Source: Butyrivibrio sp. MC2021
Lineage (GTDB): Bacteria > Bacillota > Clostridia > Lachnospirales > Lachnospiraceae
DNA length: 64,000 bases
Direction of reading: 5' to 3'
Assembly: GCF_000621605.1 (NCBI RefSeq)
Contig: NZ_JHXX01000001.1
Location: forward strand, 1,302,001-1,366,000
A program made the translations under genes and the position numbers. The notes under the pieces are model-generated. The model made no database searches, had not been told where the DNA came from, and saw nothing but the letters and a program-made list of their open reading frames with translations. Positions 1 to 8,320 of this stretch are shown here, piece after piece; within the stretch, counting starts at the first letter, position 1, and the number at the start of each line of letters is the position of its first letter.

Positions 1-280
1 CGATGTCCTTGCTGTCCTCAGTAAGCTGAACGATAGCTTTCTTGGTCTTAGCTGTGAAGCCAACGATCATGCCACGTCTCTTCATCTTACCGTTTGCATT
101 GATTGTATTAACCTTTGCAACCTTTGTTCCTTCGAACATCTTCTCTACAGCTTCCTTGATCTGTGTCTTGTTAGCTTCAGGATTAACAAGGAAAGTGTAC
201 TTCTTCTCTGCCATGCCTGCCATGCTCTTCTCAGTAAGAACAGGCTTAAGGATTACGTCATAATACTGTAATGCTGCCAT
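1..280 (-). CDS. rplW: 50S ribosomal protein L23 (3' part cut by window edge)
   Basis: L23 is a large-subunit protein at the exit tunnel that docks SRP and trigger factor. The visible 93 codons read as a typical L23 start ([19 protein letters not shown]) and run into the conserved [15 protein letters not shown] loop region. The gene is incomplete because its 3' end lies outside the window. Its ATG overlaps the TAA of rplD by one base (TAATG), so translation is probably coupled. It is the fourth gene of the rpsJ-rplC-rplD-rplW unit. Confidence 0.97.
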   Translation of the reverse strand, partial: MAALQYYDVILKPVLTEKSMAGMAEKKYTFLVNPEANKTQIKEAVEKMFEGTKVAKVNTINANGKMKRRGMIVGFTAKTKKAIVQLTEDSKDI

Positions 281-903
281 TAGCAATACACCTCCTCAAT
301 CTTTGCTACTGCATCCTTTGTAAGGACGAGTGTTCTTGCGTTTACGATATCATACACGTTAAGTGTGTTTGTAAGTGTTGTTGTAGCCTCTGCAAGGTTT
401 CTAGCTGAAAGTACTACGTTCTGATCATTGTCAGCGAGTACTACAAGAGCCTTACGTGTAGCCTTGAGGTTGTTCATAACCTCTGCAAATCTCTTGGTCT
501 TGATCTCATCAAACTTGAGCTCATCAACAACTACTACGTTGTTGTTAAGAACCTTATCTGTAAGAGCAGACTTAAGAGCAGCTCTCTTCTCTTTCTTGTT
601 CATCTTGAAAGAGTAATCTCTTGGAACTGGAGCGAATACAACTCCGCCGCCCTTCCACTGAGGAGCTCTGATTGAACCCTGTCTTGCGTGACCGGTTCCC
701 TTCTGTCTCCAAGGCTTTCTTCCGCCTCCGGAAACTTCAGAACGTGTCTTTGCTTTCTGTGTACCCTGGCGCTTGTCAGCGAGCTGCTGAAGAACTGCCA
801 TGTGTACGAGATGTTCATTTACTTCAACTCCGAAGATAGCGTCATTCAATTCGATTGAGCCAACTTCTTTGCCTTCCATATTGTAAACAGATACATTAGC
901 CAT
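280..903 (-). CDS. rplD: 50S ribosomal protein L4
   Basis: L4 is an early 23S rRNA-binding assembly protein whose extended loop lines the exit tunnel. The 207-residue product has normal length and shows the conserved loop motif [19 protein letters not shown] at about residues 60-78. In E. coli L4 also represses the S10 operon; whether it does so here is unknown, but the unit has a long structured leader upstream of rpsJ. A GGAGG box precedes the ATG at 903. It sits 27 bp after rplC and overlaps rplW by one base. Confidence 0.98.
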   Translation of the reverse strand: MANVSVYNMEGKEVGSIELNDAIFGVEVNEHLVHMAVLQQLADKRQGTQKAKTRSEVSGGGRKPWRQKGTGHARQGSIRAPQWKGGGVVFAPVPRDYSFKMNKKEKRAALKSALTDKVLNNNVVVVDELKFDEIKTKRFAEVMNNLKATRKALVVLADNDQNVVLSARNLAEATTTLTNTLNVYDIVNARTLVLTKDAVAKIEEVYC

Positions 904-930
904 CTGTATGGTTCCTCCTTTCGCGTTCTA

Positions 931-1614
931 TTAGCCTTCAACCTTAACGGTTTCCTTGATAGCAACAAGTCCCTTCTTAGGTCCAGGAATAGCACCCTTT
1001 ACAAGAATAAGATTCTTGTCAGCATCTACTCTTACAACCTCAAGATTCTGAACTGTTACTTTTACACTGCCCATGTGACCAGGCATTCCCTTACCCTTGA
1101 ATACACGGCTGGGATCTGAACTTGAGCCATTAGAACCCTGATGACGGTGGAACTTGGAACCGTGTGCCATAGGTCCTCTGTGCTGACCATTCTTCTTAAT
1201 AGCACCCTGGAATCCTTTTCCCTTTGAAACAGCTGTAGCATCAATCTTGTCGCCTTCTGCGAAGATATCAGCCTTGATCTCAGCGCCAAGTGCATAATCA
1301 GCAGCATTCTCGAACTTGAACTCTCTTACATATCTCTTGCAAGAAACTCCAGCCTTCTTGAAATGTCCCTGCTCAGCCTTAGTTGCGCCGTGACGGTGGT
1401 AGATTGTCTTGCTGCCGTTCTTGTCCTTGTTAACAGTCTTCTCTTTCTTGTCAACAAATCCAACCTGAACTGCGCTGTAACCATCGTTCTCAACTGTCTT
1501 GATCTGAGTTACTACGCATGGTCCTGCCTGAAGAACAGTTACAGGAACCAGTGAACCATCTTCTTTGAAGATCTGAGTCATTCCGACTTTTGTAGCTAAA
1601 ATAGCCTTCTTCAT
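931..1614 (-). CDS. rplC: 50S ribosomal protein L3
   Basis: L3 binds the 3' end of 23S rRNA near the peptidyl-transferase centre and starts large-subunit assembly. The 227-residue product begins [16 protein letters not shown], the usual L3 start. It carries the [12 protein letters not shown] and [16 protein letters not shown] motifs at about residues 131-160, the loop that points to the catalytic centre. The ATG has an AAGGAGGT ribosome binding site. The 135 bp separating it from rpsJ shows inverted, GATGCG-type repeats but no gene. Confidence 0.98.
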   Translation of the reverse strand: MKKAILATKVGMTQIFKEDGSLVPVTVLQAGPCVVTQIKTVENDGYSAVQVGFVDKKEKTVNKDKNGSKTIYHRHGATKAEQGHFKKAGVSCKRYVREFKFENAADYALGAEIKADIFAEGDKIDATAVSKGKGFQGAIKKNGQHRGPMAHGSKFHRHQGSNGSSSDPSRVFKGKGMPGHMGSVKVTVQNLEVVRVDADKNLILVKGAIPGPKKGLVAIKETVKVEG

Positions 1615-1749
1615 GTTTTTACCTCCTTATTACATCTACAGCGGATGCTTACTTCGTTCGCAATGTCGTCAATTGTCATCATTATCCTCAACAATTATCC
1701 AGTTATCACGGCATCATGCGTCTCGCATCATACTAGTAGAGGTCTGTTA

Positions 1750-2061
1750 TTATTTCATCTTAATGTTTATGTTAACACCTGCAGGCATCTCGAGTCTCTG
1801 AAGAGCCTCAACTGTCTTGGATGTAGGTGTGATGATATCGATAAGTCTCTTGTGTGTTCTCTGCTCGAACTGCTCTCTGGAATCTTTGTACTTGTGAACA
1901 GCACGGAGAATTGTAACAACTTCCTTCTTAGTAGGAAGAGGTACAGGTCCGGAAACCTGAGATCCGTTCTTCTTGACTGTCTCGATAATCTTCTTGGCAG
2001 ATGCATCAACAAGCTGATGATCATAAGCCTTAAGTGTAATTCTCATTACCTGATTTGCCAT
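1750..2061 (-). CDS. rpsJ: 30S ribosomal protein S10 (NusE)
   Basis: S10 is a small-subunit head protein and, as NusE, the partner of NusB and NusG in antitermination and transcription-translation coupling. The 103-residue product ([19 protein letters not shown] onwards) has the usual length and the conserved [11 protein letters not shown] segment. An open frame continues upstream for 29 more codons. I start at 2061 because an AAAAGGAGG box lies just upstream and the extension is unlike S10. It is the first gene of the S10 unit and is preceded by a roughly 280-nt structured leader and a strong promoter. Confidence 0.97.
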   Translation of the reverse strand: MANQVMRITLKAYDHQLVDASAKKIIETVKKNGSQVSGPVPLPTKKEVVTILRAVHKYKDSREQFEQRTHKRLIDIITPTSKTVEALQRLEMPAGVNINIKMK

Positions 2062-2342
2062 AAAAAAAGTCGCCTCCTTTTCGCACTTTTTTGAATAAGT
2101 ACGACAAGCGGTGACTGTACACTCTCCCGTGTGTGTCCAGAACCTCATCGCAAAATAAGATCCCGAACTTATCCTACACGTCGTTTCTGCCTTGGGTTAG
2201 TCGGCAGACCTAAATTAACTGTACAGTGACTTGTCGTCAGTTTGTTTGGCCGATCACTCGGTCCTTGACATTCGCTCCACGGAAAACCTGCTTAACTGGA
2301 TAAAGCAGCAACCTCACGCTTCATAGCTATCATGTCACAGCA
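2062..2342 (-). promoter_or_regulatory. structured 5' leader of the rpsJ operon
   Basis: This gene-free stretch is transcribed from the promoter at 2349-2377. On the minus strand it has clear pairing potential. An 8-bp helix joins ACGACAAG (plus 2230-2237 as its complement) with CTTGTCGT (complement of 2101-2108), about 130 nt apart. Inside it a CUG-ACAC / GUGU-CAG hairpin lies at about 2114-2140. There is no T-run terminator. S10-operon leaders are regulated by L4 in enterobacteria; Firmicutes often keep conserved leaders of unknown ligand. I infer an r-protein or processing leader. The rest of 2343-2634 is AT-rich and holds only promoter-like sequence. Confidence 0.6.
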
Positions 2343-2348
2343 TGGTTG

Positions 2349-2377
2349 AGTATAAATCATTTTTATCTGATATGCAA
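2349..2377 (-). promoter_or_regulatory. sigma-A promoter of the rpsJ operon
   Basis: On the minus strand a -35 TTGCAT (2372-2377) and a -10 TATACT (2349-2354) are separated by exactly 17 bp. Transcription would begin near 2342 and include the long leader. Confidence 0.75.
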
Positions 2378-2634
2378 CACCTTTTTGTAAATTAATCAGT
2401 TTTTTCGCAAAATCAGTGTTTTTGGATTATTTTTCTTGATGTTTTTTAATCTCTTGCCTTTTTATAATATCTATTTTACCGCTACAGTAGTACAATATCT
2501 CGTGCATTTTTGGTTTAAAGCCATTTTTATGTAATGCCATAGTACTGATTTTCTGATACTATCATTAATATATAGAAATGACTATTATAGGAAACTAAAC
2601 ATTTATTAAATAATTATATTTCGAGGTATAAACT

Positions 2635-3504
2635 ATGTGGATTGCTGATGGATGGAAGGACTATGAGGTCCTTGACACTTCCTCCGGAGAGAAGCTTGAG
2701 AGATGGGGCGACTACCTGTTGGTCCGGCCTGATCCCCAGGTAATATGGAACACTGACAAAAAGCATTACGGCTGGAAAAAGTTCAACGGACATTACCACC
2801 GTTCCAACAAGGGCGGCGGTGAATGGGAGTTCAAGAATCTCCCTGAGGAATGGTCCATAAATTATAAGGAACTTACCTTTAATCTGAAGCCCTTCAGCTT
2901 CAAGCACACAGGTCTTTTCCCTGAGCAGGCAGCCAACTGGGATTGGTTCTCTTCATTAATAAAAGAAGCAAATCGTCCCATCAAGGTTCTTAATCTGTTT
3001 GCCTATACAGGAGGAGCTACCGTGTCCGCAGCCAAGGCCGGCGCTTCCGTAACCCATGTGGACGCCGCCAAGGGAATGGTAGCCTGGGCAAAAGAGAACG
3101 CGGCTTCCTCAGGGCTTGGAGATGCCCCTGTCAGATATTTTGTGGACGACTGTGTTAAATTAGTAGAAAGAGAAATAAGACGCGGCAACAAGTACGACGG
3201 AATCATCATGGATCCCCCCTCCTACGGAAGAGGTCCCAAGGGTGAGATCTGGAAAATAGAGGACTCGGTATTTCCTTTTATTCAGCTGTCCTCTCAGCTG
3301 CTTTCCGACACACCGCTGTTTTTCCTTATCAACTCCTACACCACAGGTCTTCAGCCCGCTGTTCTTTCTTATATGCTTCATACGGTCCTTGATCCCATTC
3401 ACAGGGGCAAGGTTGAGGCAGATGAGATCGGTCTTCCCGTTAAGGGCAACGGTTTGGTTCTTCCCTGCGGAGCAAGCGGACGCTGGACTGCAATAAACGA
3501 CTGA
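2635..3504 (+). CDS. class I SAM-dependent methyltransferase, RlmI/RlmK-like (putative 23S rRNA methyltransferase)
   Basis: The 289-residue protein probably transfers a methyl group from S-adenosylmethionine to rRNA. SAM motif I is VLNLFAYTGG at residues 118-127, the acidic motif II region is THVDAAKGMVAWA, and the catalytic-type motif DPPSYGRG lies at 193-200. This arrangement is found in RlmI/RlmK m5C/m7G enzymes, but the N-terminal PUA domain of RlmI is missing. The exact target base cannot be read. It is a single gene on the plus strand, divergent from rpsJ, with a weak GAGGT ribosome binding site and a strong terminator just after the stop. Confidence 0.85.
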   Translation: MWIADGWKDYEVLDTSSGEKLERWGDYLLVRPDPQVIWNTDKKHYGWKKFNGHYHRSNKGGGEWEFKNLPEEWSINYKELTFNLKPFSFKHTGLFPEQAANWDWFSSLIKEANRPIKVLNLFAYTGGATVSAAKAGASVTHVDAAKGMVAWAKENAASSGLGDAPVRYFVDDCVKLVEREIRRGNKYDGIIMDPPSYGRGPKGEIWKIEDSVFPFIQLSSQLLSDTPLFFLINSYTTGLQPAVLSYMLHTVLDPIHRGKVEADEIGLPVKGNGLVLPCGASGRWTAIND

Positions 3505-3512
3505 GCATAACA

Positions 3513-3540
3513 AAGAGCCGGTGGACATCCACCGGCTCTT
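3513..3540. terminator. bidirectional rho-independent terminator
   Basis: A perfect 12-bp stem (AAGAGCCGGTGG / CCACCGGCTCTT) with a 4-nt loop lies between two convergent genes, the methyltransferase and the RelQ-like synthetase. Short T-rich stretches follow on both strands. Confidence 0.8.
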
Positions 3541-3571
3541 ATATTTGACATGATCTTAAAAGCTGTATTAT

Positions 3572-4306
3572 TTACTGGTCTTCACTGGCATCAATGCGTT
3601 CTCTTATCTGCTGCATTCTGCGATCCAGCTGATTGATGAGATCTGCACTGAACTTCAGGTCATCAACAATTACATCCTGATTCTCGATATTCTTTTTGTA
3701 CTTCATCTTGTGCTCAAGACTTGCCCAGAAATCCATGGCTATGGTCCTGAACTGAACCTCAACCTTCATGTATTCCTTTCTGTCCGTAAGGAAAATAGGT
3801 ATCTGAATGATAAGATGAAGGCTTCTGTATCCGCTCTTCTTAGGTTTCTTGATGTAATCCTTTTTCTGTAATACTGTGATGTCATCCTGATTCTGAAGGC
3901 AATCCGCCAACATATAAATGTCATCCACAAAAGAACAAATTACTCTGATTCCTGCAATGTCCGAAAGCTGATCGTTGATATTATCAAGTGTGAAATCCAA
4001 TCCCTTGTTGCTGAGCTTGTTATAGATGCTGACCGGAGTCTTGATTCTCATTTTGATAGACTCGATGGGATTTCTGTTGGTTATGACCGATAATTCTTTA
4101 TTTAATACATCGAATTTAGTTCTCACCTCTGATAAAGCACATTCATACTTCATCATCAAAATTCTGAAATCTTTTTCCTGATTCTTCCCCTTCAAAATAT
4201 TCTCAATATCTGTCTCAGTTATAGAATCGCTTTCAATGATCTTGTCTGCGCCGCCCGCAATAGCTGCGAAGTCGACCTTGGAGTAGTCTAAGTGTTTCAC
4301 TGCCAT
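3572..4306 (-). CDS. small alarmone synthetase, RelQ/YjbM-type GTP pyrophosphokinase
   Basis: The product is expected to make (p)ppGpp from ATP and GTP/GDP. It has a RelA/SpoT synthetase domain without an HD hydrolase. Diagnostic stretches are DIAGIRVICSFVDDIY, the YIKKPKKSGYRSLHL substrate loop, the VEVQFRTIAMDFWASLEH motif with the catalytic E-Q-R-T and A-x-x-H residues, and a helical C-terminus. Length is 244 residues, slightly longer than RelQ (about 211) because of an N-terminal extension of about 35. I use the ATG at 4306 with AGGAAGTGAGG upstream rather than a GTG three codons earlier. It is monocistronic and convergent with the methyltransferase gene. Confidence 0.88.
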   Translation of the reverse strand: MAVKHLDYSKVDFAAIAGGADKIIESDSITETDIENILKGKNQEKDFRILMMKYECALSEVRTKFDVLNKELSVITNRNPIESIKMRIKTPVSIYNKLSNKGLDFTLDNINDQLSDIAGIRVICSFVDDIYMLADCLQNQDDITVLQKKDYIKKPKKSGYRSLHLIIQIPIFLTDRKEYMKVEVQFRTIAMDFWASLEHKMKYKKNIENQDVIVDDLKFSADLINQLDRRMQQIRERIDASEDQ

Positions 4307-4405
4307 AGACCTCACTTCCTTTCTGCCTGATTCTTCTATGTATAGTATAGCAATATTCCTTTAAAATTCTGTGAACGAAATATAAAGCTTTTCTTTAAAG
4401 CCCAA

Positions 4406-4439
4406 AATTCCGCAGAGCGCACGAGGCGCCTGCGGAATT
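4406..4439 (-). terminator. putative terminator after the BTAD regulator gene
   Basis: The stem AATTCCGCAG / CTGCGGAATT extends through a GCGC inner helix and is followed by TTTTGGG on the minus strand. It lies 48 bp beyond the stop of the upstream gene. Confidence 0.65.
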
Positions 4440-4486
4440 CTCATAAGAAATATCTTTTCCCCCGAAAAGAATCTTGTAAAACAAAG

Positions 4487-5725
4487 TCATTTTGCTTCGG
4501 CAAGTCTGTCAGGAAGATCGGCCAGGGATACAACGCTGTATTCCAGCTCTGTTCTGGGGCCTGCCAGCATCTTAAGTTTGTTCAACACTCTTCGGAAAAC
4601 TATCTTGCAACTCTCCTTGCTGGTTCCCACAAGAAGAACCAGATACTGTGAGGCGGAGTATTTACAATAGGTATCGCCCTGTCTCAGGGTCTCGGAAATA
4701 GCCTGCTGGAGAAGCTTACTTCTGTTTTCCAGCTTCGCCTGATTGGCAATCTTTTTACCCTCATAATCCACAAGAGTAAGAAGCATCATATAAACTGACT
4801 GTCCGCTTCTTTCCATATTTCTGCTGAGGATATGGTAGGCATCTATGAAGCTGGGATAGGAAACATCATAGGCGCCGTCATCATCTTTTACCACGCTCTC
4901 CCTGTGCTCCAGGATATCATCTCTGATCTGGAGAATCTCATTGGGTGAGTTGGTAATCTGCCTGCTCATCTTGTCGTAACACTCAAGCAGGTCGTTGCTG
5001 GGAGTAATGCCCAGCTCATCAGTATAATATCTTACTGTTTCATTATATATAGTATAAGCATCCTTATAGGATTCCATGCCTATCAGCGCGTTGATCTCGC
5101 CAACCTGCCACTCGTCATCGGGATACAGCTCCGCGGCCTTTTTGTAGACCCTGTACATGGAGTCATAGTCCTTGCGCTTCTGGTAGTAATTGCCAAGAGA
5201 TATTACGCACTCGGAATACATCTTCTGATACTGAACGCTCTTCATTATTACCCACTCCTGGGTGGATATTTCCGGAAGAAGCTCAGACACATAGAGGTCA
5301 AAAGCCTGCTTGTAAAGAGCGACTTCTTCAGCCTTGTCCTGACAGGTCCTGGCCTTCTCTACGCACTGCACGAAGGTTATGGCATCGGACTCGATCTCTA
5401 CATTTTCATCAGGGAAAAAGATTCCGTCTCTGTTTACAATATAATCCCCATCCGGAAGTCCTGATTTCTTCAACTGCTTGTGCATCTGATAAATCAGATT
5501 GTTAAAGCTGTTGCTGATATTGGACTGTTCTTCCCTGTCGTAGAGAATATTAATAAGAGAATCCTTGGGAATTCCCCTGTCGCCACTTAGCCACACGATC
5601 TCAAGCAACTGTATGTATTTTGCTGTTTTGTTCTTGCCGATTGATATGTTCTTCCCCTCATAAGAAATCGCAAGACCTCCAAACAGCTGAATGTGAAGTT
5701 TTATTTTCGTCCCCGAATTTTGCAT
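4487..5725 (-). CDS. SARP/BTAD-type transcriptional regulator with a degenerate GGDEF-like C-terminal domain
   Basis: The 412-residue protein has three parts. Residues 10-105 form an OmpR/SARP-like winged helix (LHIQLFGGLAISYEGKNISIG, a typical SARP start). Residues 110-255 are a BTAD/TPR helical domain with the DELGITPSNDLLECYDKM signature. Residues about 290-410 resemble a nucleotide-cyclase fold: DTYCKYSASQYLVLLVG at 351-367 aligns by eye with the DxxxRYGGDEFxxLL region, but the GGDEF residues are lost, so catalysis is unlikely and the domain may sense a ligand or dimerise. It is co-directional with the small Cys-rich gene 9 bp upstream. DNA targets are unknown. Confidence 0.8.
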   Translation of the reverse strand: MQNSGTKIKLHIQLFGGLAISYEGKNISIGKNKTAKYIQLLEIVWLSGDRGIPKDSLINILYDREEQSNISNSFNNLIYQMHKQLKKSGLPDGDYIVNRDGIFFPDENVEIESDAITFVQCVEKARTCQDKAEEVALYKQAFDLYVSELLPEISTQEWVIMKSVQYQKMYSECVISLGNYYQKRKDYDSMYRVYKKAAELYPDDEWQVGEINALIGMESYKDAYTIYNETVRYYTDELGITPSNDLLECYDKMSRQITNSPNEILQIRDDILEHRESVVKDDDGAYDVSYPSFIDAYHILSRNMERSGQSVYMMLLTLVDYEGKKIANQAKLENRSKLLQQAISETLRQGDTYCKYSASQYLVLLVGTSKESCKIVFRRVLNKLKMLAGPRTELEYSVVSLADLPDRLAEAK

Positions 5726-5734
5726 ATAAGTTCC

Positions 5735-5938
5735 TCACCTGCTTACTGCTTCTTTTGCATTACCGACATAGTTACAAACACTAAAGCATTCACTAGAAGA
5801 ATTCTTAATATCATCACGAAAGTTGGACCATTTACAGCACCAGCACTCCTTCATAGGAACCAAAGCCCCATCATCAGGCTCCCAGTGCTCGCAGCAGTGG
5901 TTCTCCTTCACAATCAGCAAACCACTTTCATCATACAT
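5735..5938 (-). CDS. small cysteine-rich protein of unknown function
   Basis: The 67-residue product carries six cysteines and two histidines arranged HCCEH...ECWCC...ECFSVC, a likely metal-binding knuckle. It has a WEPDDGALVPMKECWCCKWSNFRDD core that looks conserved rather than random. No signal peptide or membrane segment is seen. It starts 58 bp downstream of a TATAAT box and ends 9 bp before the BTAD regulator, so the two are probably one operon. Two matching palindromes overlap its promoter. The ribosome binding site is poor, which lowers confidence. I do not know its function. Confidence 0.6.
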   Translation of the reverse strand: MYDESGLLIVKENHCCEHWEPDDGALVPMKECWCCKWSNFRDDIKNSSSECFSVCNYVGNAKEAVSR

Positions 5939-5994
5939 GTTCTATTCCATCCCGTTCCCTCATAAAATTACGCAGACAAATCGTCTATCTTACG

Positions 5995-6053
5995 ATTATA
6001 ATATGCCACGAAATATTATTTCACATTTAATAATTGTCGTGAAATAGTATTTT
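5995..6053 (-). promoter_or_regulatory. promoter with two GAAATANTATTTC operator-like palindromes
   Basis: A minus-strand TATAAT (5995-6000) precedes the Cys-rich/BTAD pair. A perfect 13-bp palindrome, GAAATATTATTTC (6010-6022), covers the spacer and -35 region. A second copy with one arm mismatch, GAAATAGTATTTT (6041-6053), lies 31 bp further upstream (three helical turns). This is the layout of a cooperative repressor or activator site. Confidence 0.55.
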
Positions 6054-6082
6054 TTTGTCGCAGATTGCAAAAAAATATGATA

Positions 6083-6112
6083 AAAAACCCTGCACGTAAT
6101 GTACAGGGTTTC
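6083..6112 (-). terminator. rho-independent terminator of the kinase-NfeD-FloA-LytTR operon
   Basis: On the minus strand the stem AAACCCTGTAC / GTGCAGGGTTT (one G-T pair) is followed by a T-run. It starts a few bases after the LytTR gene stop. Confidence 0.85.
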
Positions 6113-6117
6113 GGATA

Positions 6118-6852
6118 TCAAAATACCAGTTTCTGTTTCATTTCATTATACTTATCTGATGTCATAAGTGCCGTTTCATTAGTGTCCTTTAGGGTTACGG
6201 TGTAAGTCCATCTTCCGTAGACCTCCAGCTTTTTGATGGCGTCGGTCCTTACGATGTAGGACTTGTGACACCTCATGAACTTGTCCGGATCAAGCTTCTC
6301 CTGTATGGAAGACAGGGAGGTGGCTGTCAGGAAGATTTCTTCCCTGGTCACTATCCTGCACATGCCGTCGGTCCTTTCCACCATTATGATGTCTTCGGTG
6401 TCGATGAGGTTGATCTCCTCCTTGCCTCTGATGACCAATTTGTCAAAAGAAGTATCGGCTTTTGCGGAGGGTATTTCCTGCTCCTGAGGCTCTGACATAC
6501 TTTTTATTCTTGAAAGAGTTTTGGTTATTCTCTCGAGGTCAAAGGGCTTCACCAGATAATCAAAGGCGTAGATCTCAAAAGCGTTGGCCATGTACTCGCT
6601 GTGGGCGGTGGCAAAAACAATCTTTACCTTTGGATCCACTTCAGTAATGGCTTTGGCACAGTCAAGGCCGCTCTCGCCGCCCAGGTCTATATCCATGAAC
6701 ACCACCTGGGGGCGATTCTTGATAAATTCGCTGATGGCAGCTGCAAAATTGCCACAGGAAGCCACCACCTGACATCCCTCACTTTTTTCTATCATCTTGC
6801 CGAGGATCATTCGAATCTGCTCATCATCCTCTACAACCATTACCTTTAACAT
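6118..6852 (-). CDS. LytTR-family response regulator
   Basis: The 244-residue protein has a CheY-like receiver (1-120) with acidic pair VVEDDE, phosphoacceptor Asp54 in VFMDIDLGG, and the conserved Lys in YLVKPFDL. It ends in a LytTR DNA-binding domain (about 140-240), seen from VIRGKEEINLIDTEDIIMVE and FMRCHKSYIVR. Such regulators bind imperfect direct repeats. It is the last gene of a four-gene operon that begins with a histidine kinase, its likely partner. A direct repeat of AATGACA upstream of the operon (9131-9157) is a possible target. Confidence 0.93.
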   Translation of the reverse strand: MLKVMVVEDDEQIRMILGKMIEKSEGCQVVASCGNFAAAISEFIKNRPQVVFMDIDLGGESGLDCAKAITEVDPKVKIVFATAHSEYMANAFEIYAFDYLVKPFDLERITKTLSRIKSMSEPQEQEIPSAKADTSFDKLVIRGKEEINLIDTEDIIMVERTDGMCRIVTREEIFLTATSLSSIQEKLDPDKFMRCHKSYIVRTDAIKKLEVYGRWTYTVTLKDTNETALMTSDKYNEMKQKLVF

Positions 6853-6868
6853 AAAAGAAACTCCTTAA

Positions 6869-7834
6869 TCACTGTTTGTCTTTCTTGCTATCAACATATT
6901 TCATAACACCGGTTCCGATGTCGTTTTTCATCTTGGTGTCTGCCTGAACGTTCTTTAAGTTGTAATAATCAAGAACGCCGAGCTTGCCTGTTCTGAGGGC
7001 CTCTGCCATAGCTCTTGGGATATCGGCCTCTGCCTTAACTACCTCAGCCTTCATCTCCTGCTCGAGAGCAACCGCCATGGCTCTTCTCTCCTCAGCCTTG
7101 GCCTGGGCGATCTTGGTGTTGGCCTCAGCCTGAAGACTCTGGAGGTTAGCACCGATGTTTCTTCCGATGTCGATATCAGCTATATCAATTGACATGATCT
7201 CATAGGCTGTGCCTGAATCAAGACCTTTTTCCAGAACTACCTTGGAAATGTCGTCGGGGTTCTCAAGAACGCTGCTGTGGGTCTGAGCAGAACCTACTGT
7301 TGTTACGATGCCTTCACCTACTCTTGCAAGAACTGTGGCTTCACCTGCACCACCGATGAGGTGATCGATGTTGGTTCTTACAGTCACACGGGCCTTTACA
7401 AGAAGTTCGATACCGTCCTTGGCAACTGCTGAGATCTGAGGTGTCTCGATAACCTTAGGAGTTACGCTCATGGTTACAGCTTCGAAAACGTCGCGGCCTG
7501 CAAGGTCGATGGCTGAAGCCTGCTCGAAGGAAAGGTTCATGCTGGCTCTCTCTGCGGCTATAAGGGCATTAACTACGCTGTCCACATCTCCGCCTGCCAG
7601 ATAATGAGCCTCCAGCTGATTGGTCTTAACATCAAGGCCTGCCTTGGTTGCCTTGATCATGGGGTTAACGATCTTGGCGGGTCTTACACGGCGAAGCTTC
7701 ATTCCTACCAGTGAAAAGATGCTGATCTTAACGCCGCTGGCTACAGCTGAAATCCACATTCCAACGGGGATCACGGTAAAAAATACCACTACCAGTAATA
7801 TTATAAGAGCTGCGATTATTATTGTTGTCATCAT
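6869..7834 (-). CDS. floA: flotillin-like protein FloA
   Basis: FloA scaffolds functional membrane microdomains. The 321-residue product has an N-terminal membrane segment at about residues 5-28. The UPF0365/FloA core follows ([36 protein letters not shown]), then an Ala/Glu-rich coiled coil ([40 protein letters not shown], in two pieces) and a C-terminal [18 protein letters not shown]. Length and order match the family. It starts one base after the NfeD stop, as in the usual nfeD-floA pair. What is unusual is that the pair sits between a kinase and its response regulator. Confidence 0.95.
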   Translation of the reverse strand: MMTTIIIAALIILLVVVFFTVIPVGMWISAVASGVKISIFSLVGMKLRRVRPAKIVNPMIKATKAGLDVKTNQLEAHYLAGGDVDSVVNALIAAERASMNLSFEQASAIDLAGRDVFEAVTMSVTPKVIETPQISAVAKDGIELLVKARVTVRTNIDHLIGGAGEATVLARVGEGIVTTVGSAQTHSSVLENPDDISKVVLEKGLDSGTAYEIMSIDIADIDIGRNIGANLQSLQAEANTKIAQAKAEERRAMAVALEQEMKAEVVKAEADIPRAMAEALRTGKLGVLDYYNLKNVQADTKMKNDIGTGVMKYVDSKKDKQ

Positions 7835-7835
7835 T

Positions 7836-8318
7836 TTATTTCTCCTCCTGAACGATTATCCTGTTGTTTTTAACCTCTGTTATCATAAGGGGTGTATCCT
7901 TTTTTATGTAATAGTTTGATGAAAGGATATCCAGCTTGACTCCGTCGAATTCCCCTTTTCCCGAGGGGCGAAGGTCTGTGATGGCCACACCCTTTTTTCC
8001 TATAAGATATTCCATATCCTCTTCGTCGATAAAAAGGTTCTTGCCCTGAAGGTCCGTATCCAGCTTGATAGGTGATTTGATCTTCTTAGAGCTGAATACC
8101 ACAATGCTTATGACCAGCATTACCGCGATCACCACAATTGCGATGACCCCCACCAGAATTCTCTCCGGGGCATTTCTTCCTGTTAAAAAAATGCCTGCTG
8201 CGGTGCACACTGTTCCCGCGATTCCCGGAAGTCCGAAGCCCGGCATATAGAATTCAACGCCGATAAGCAGGATCCCCAGGATCAGAACTACAATTCCCAA
8301 TATCTGAACTGCTCCCAT
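7836..8318 (-). CDS. NfeD-family membrane protein
   Basis: The 160-residue protein has three to four membrane helices in its first 75 residues ([57 protein letters not shown]). A C-terminal OB-fold-like segment contains the family motif [22 protein letters not shown] at about residues 105-126. NfeD proteins are partners of flotillins. It is translationally close to both neighbours: 2 bp after the kinase gene and 1 bp before floA. Short-form NfeD without the protease domain. Confidence 0.93.
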   Translation of the reverse strand: MGAVQILGIVVLILGILLIGVEFYMPGFGLPGIAGTVCTAAGIFLTGRNAPERILVGVIAIVVIAVMLVISIVVFSSKKIKSPIKLDTDLQGKNLFIDEEDMEYLIGKKGVAITDLRPSGKGEFDGVKLDILSSNYYIKKDTPLMITEVKNNRIIVQEEK

Positions 8319-8320
8319 TT

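Noticed and set aside
2149..2342. Small protein gene in the rpsJ leader
   Set aside because: The in-frame extension of rpsJ has no ribosome binding site and the region is better explained by RNA structure.
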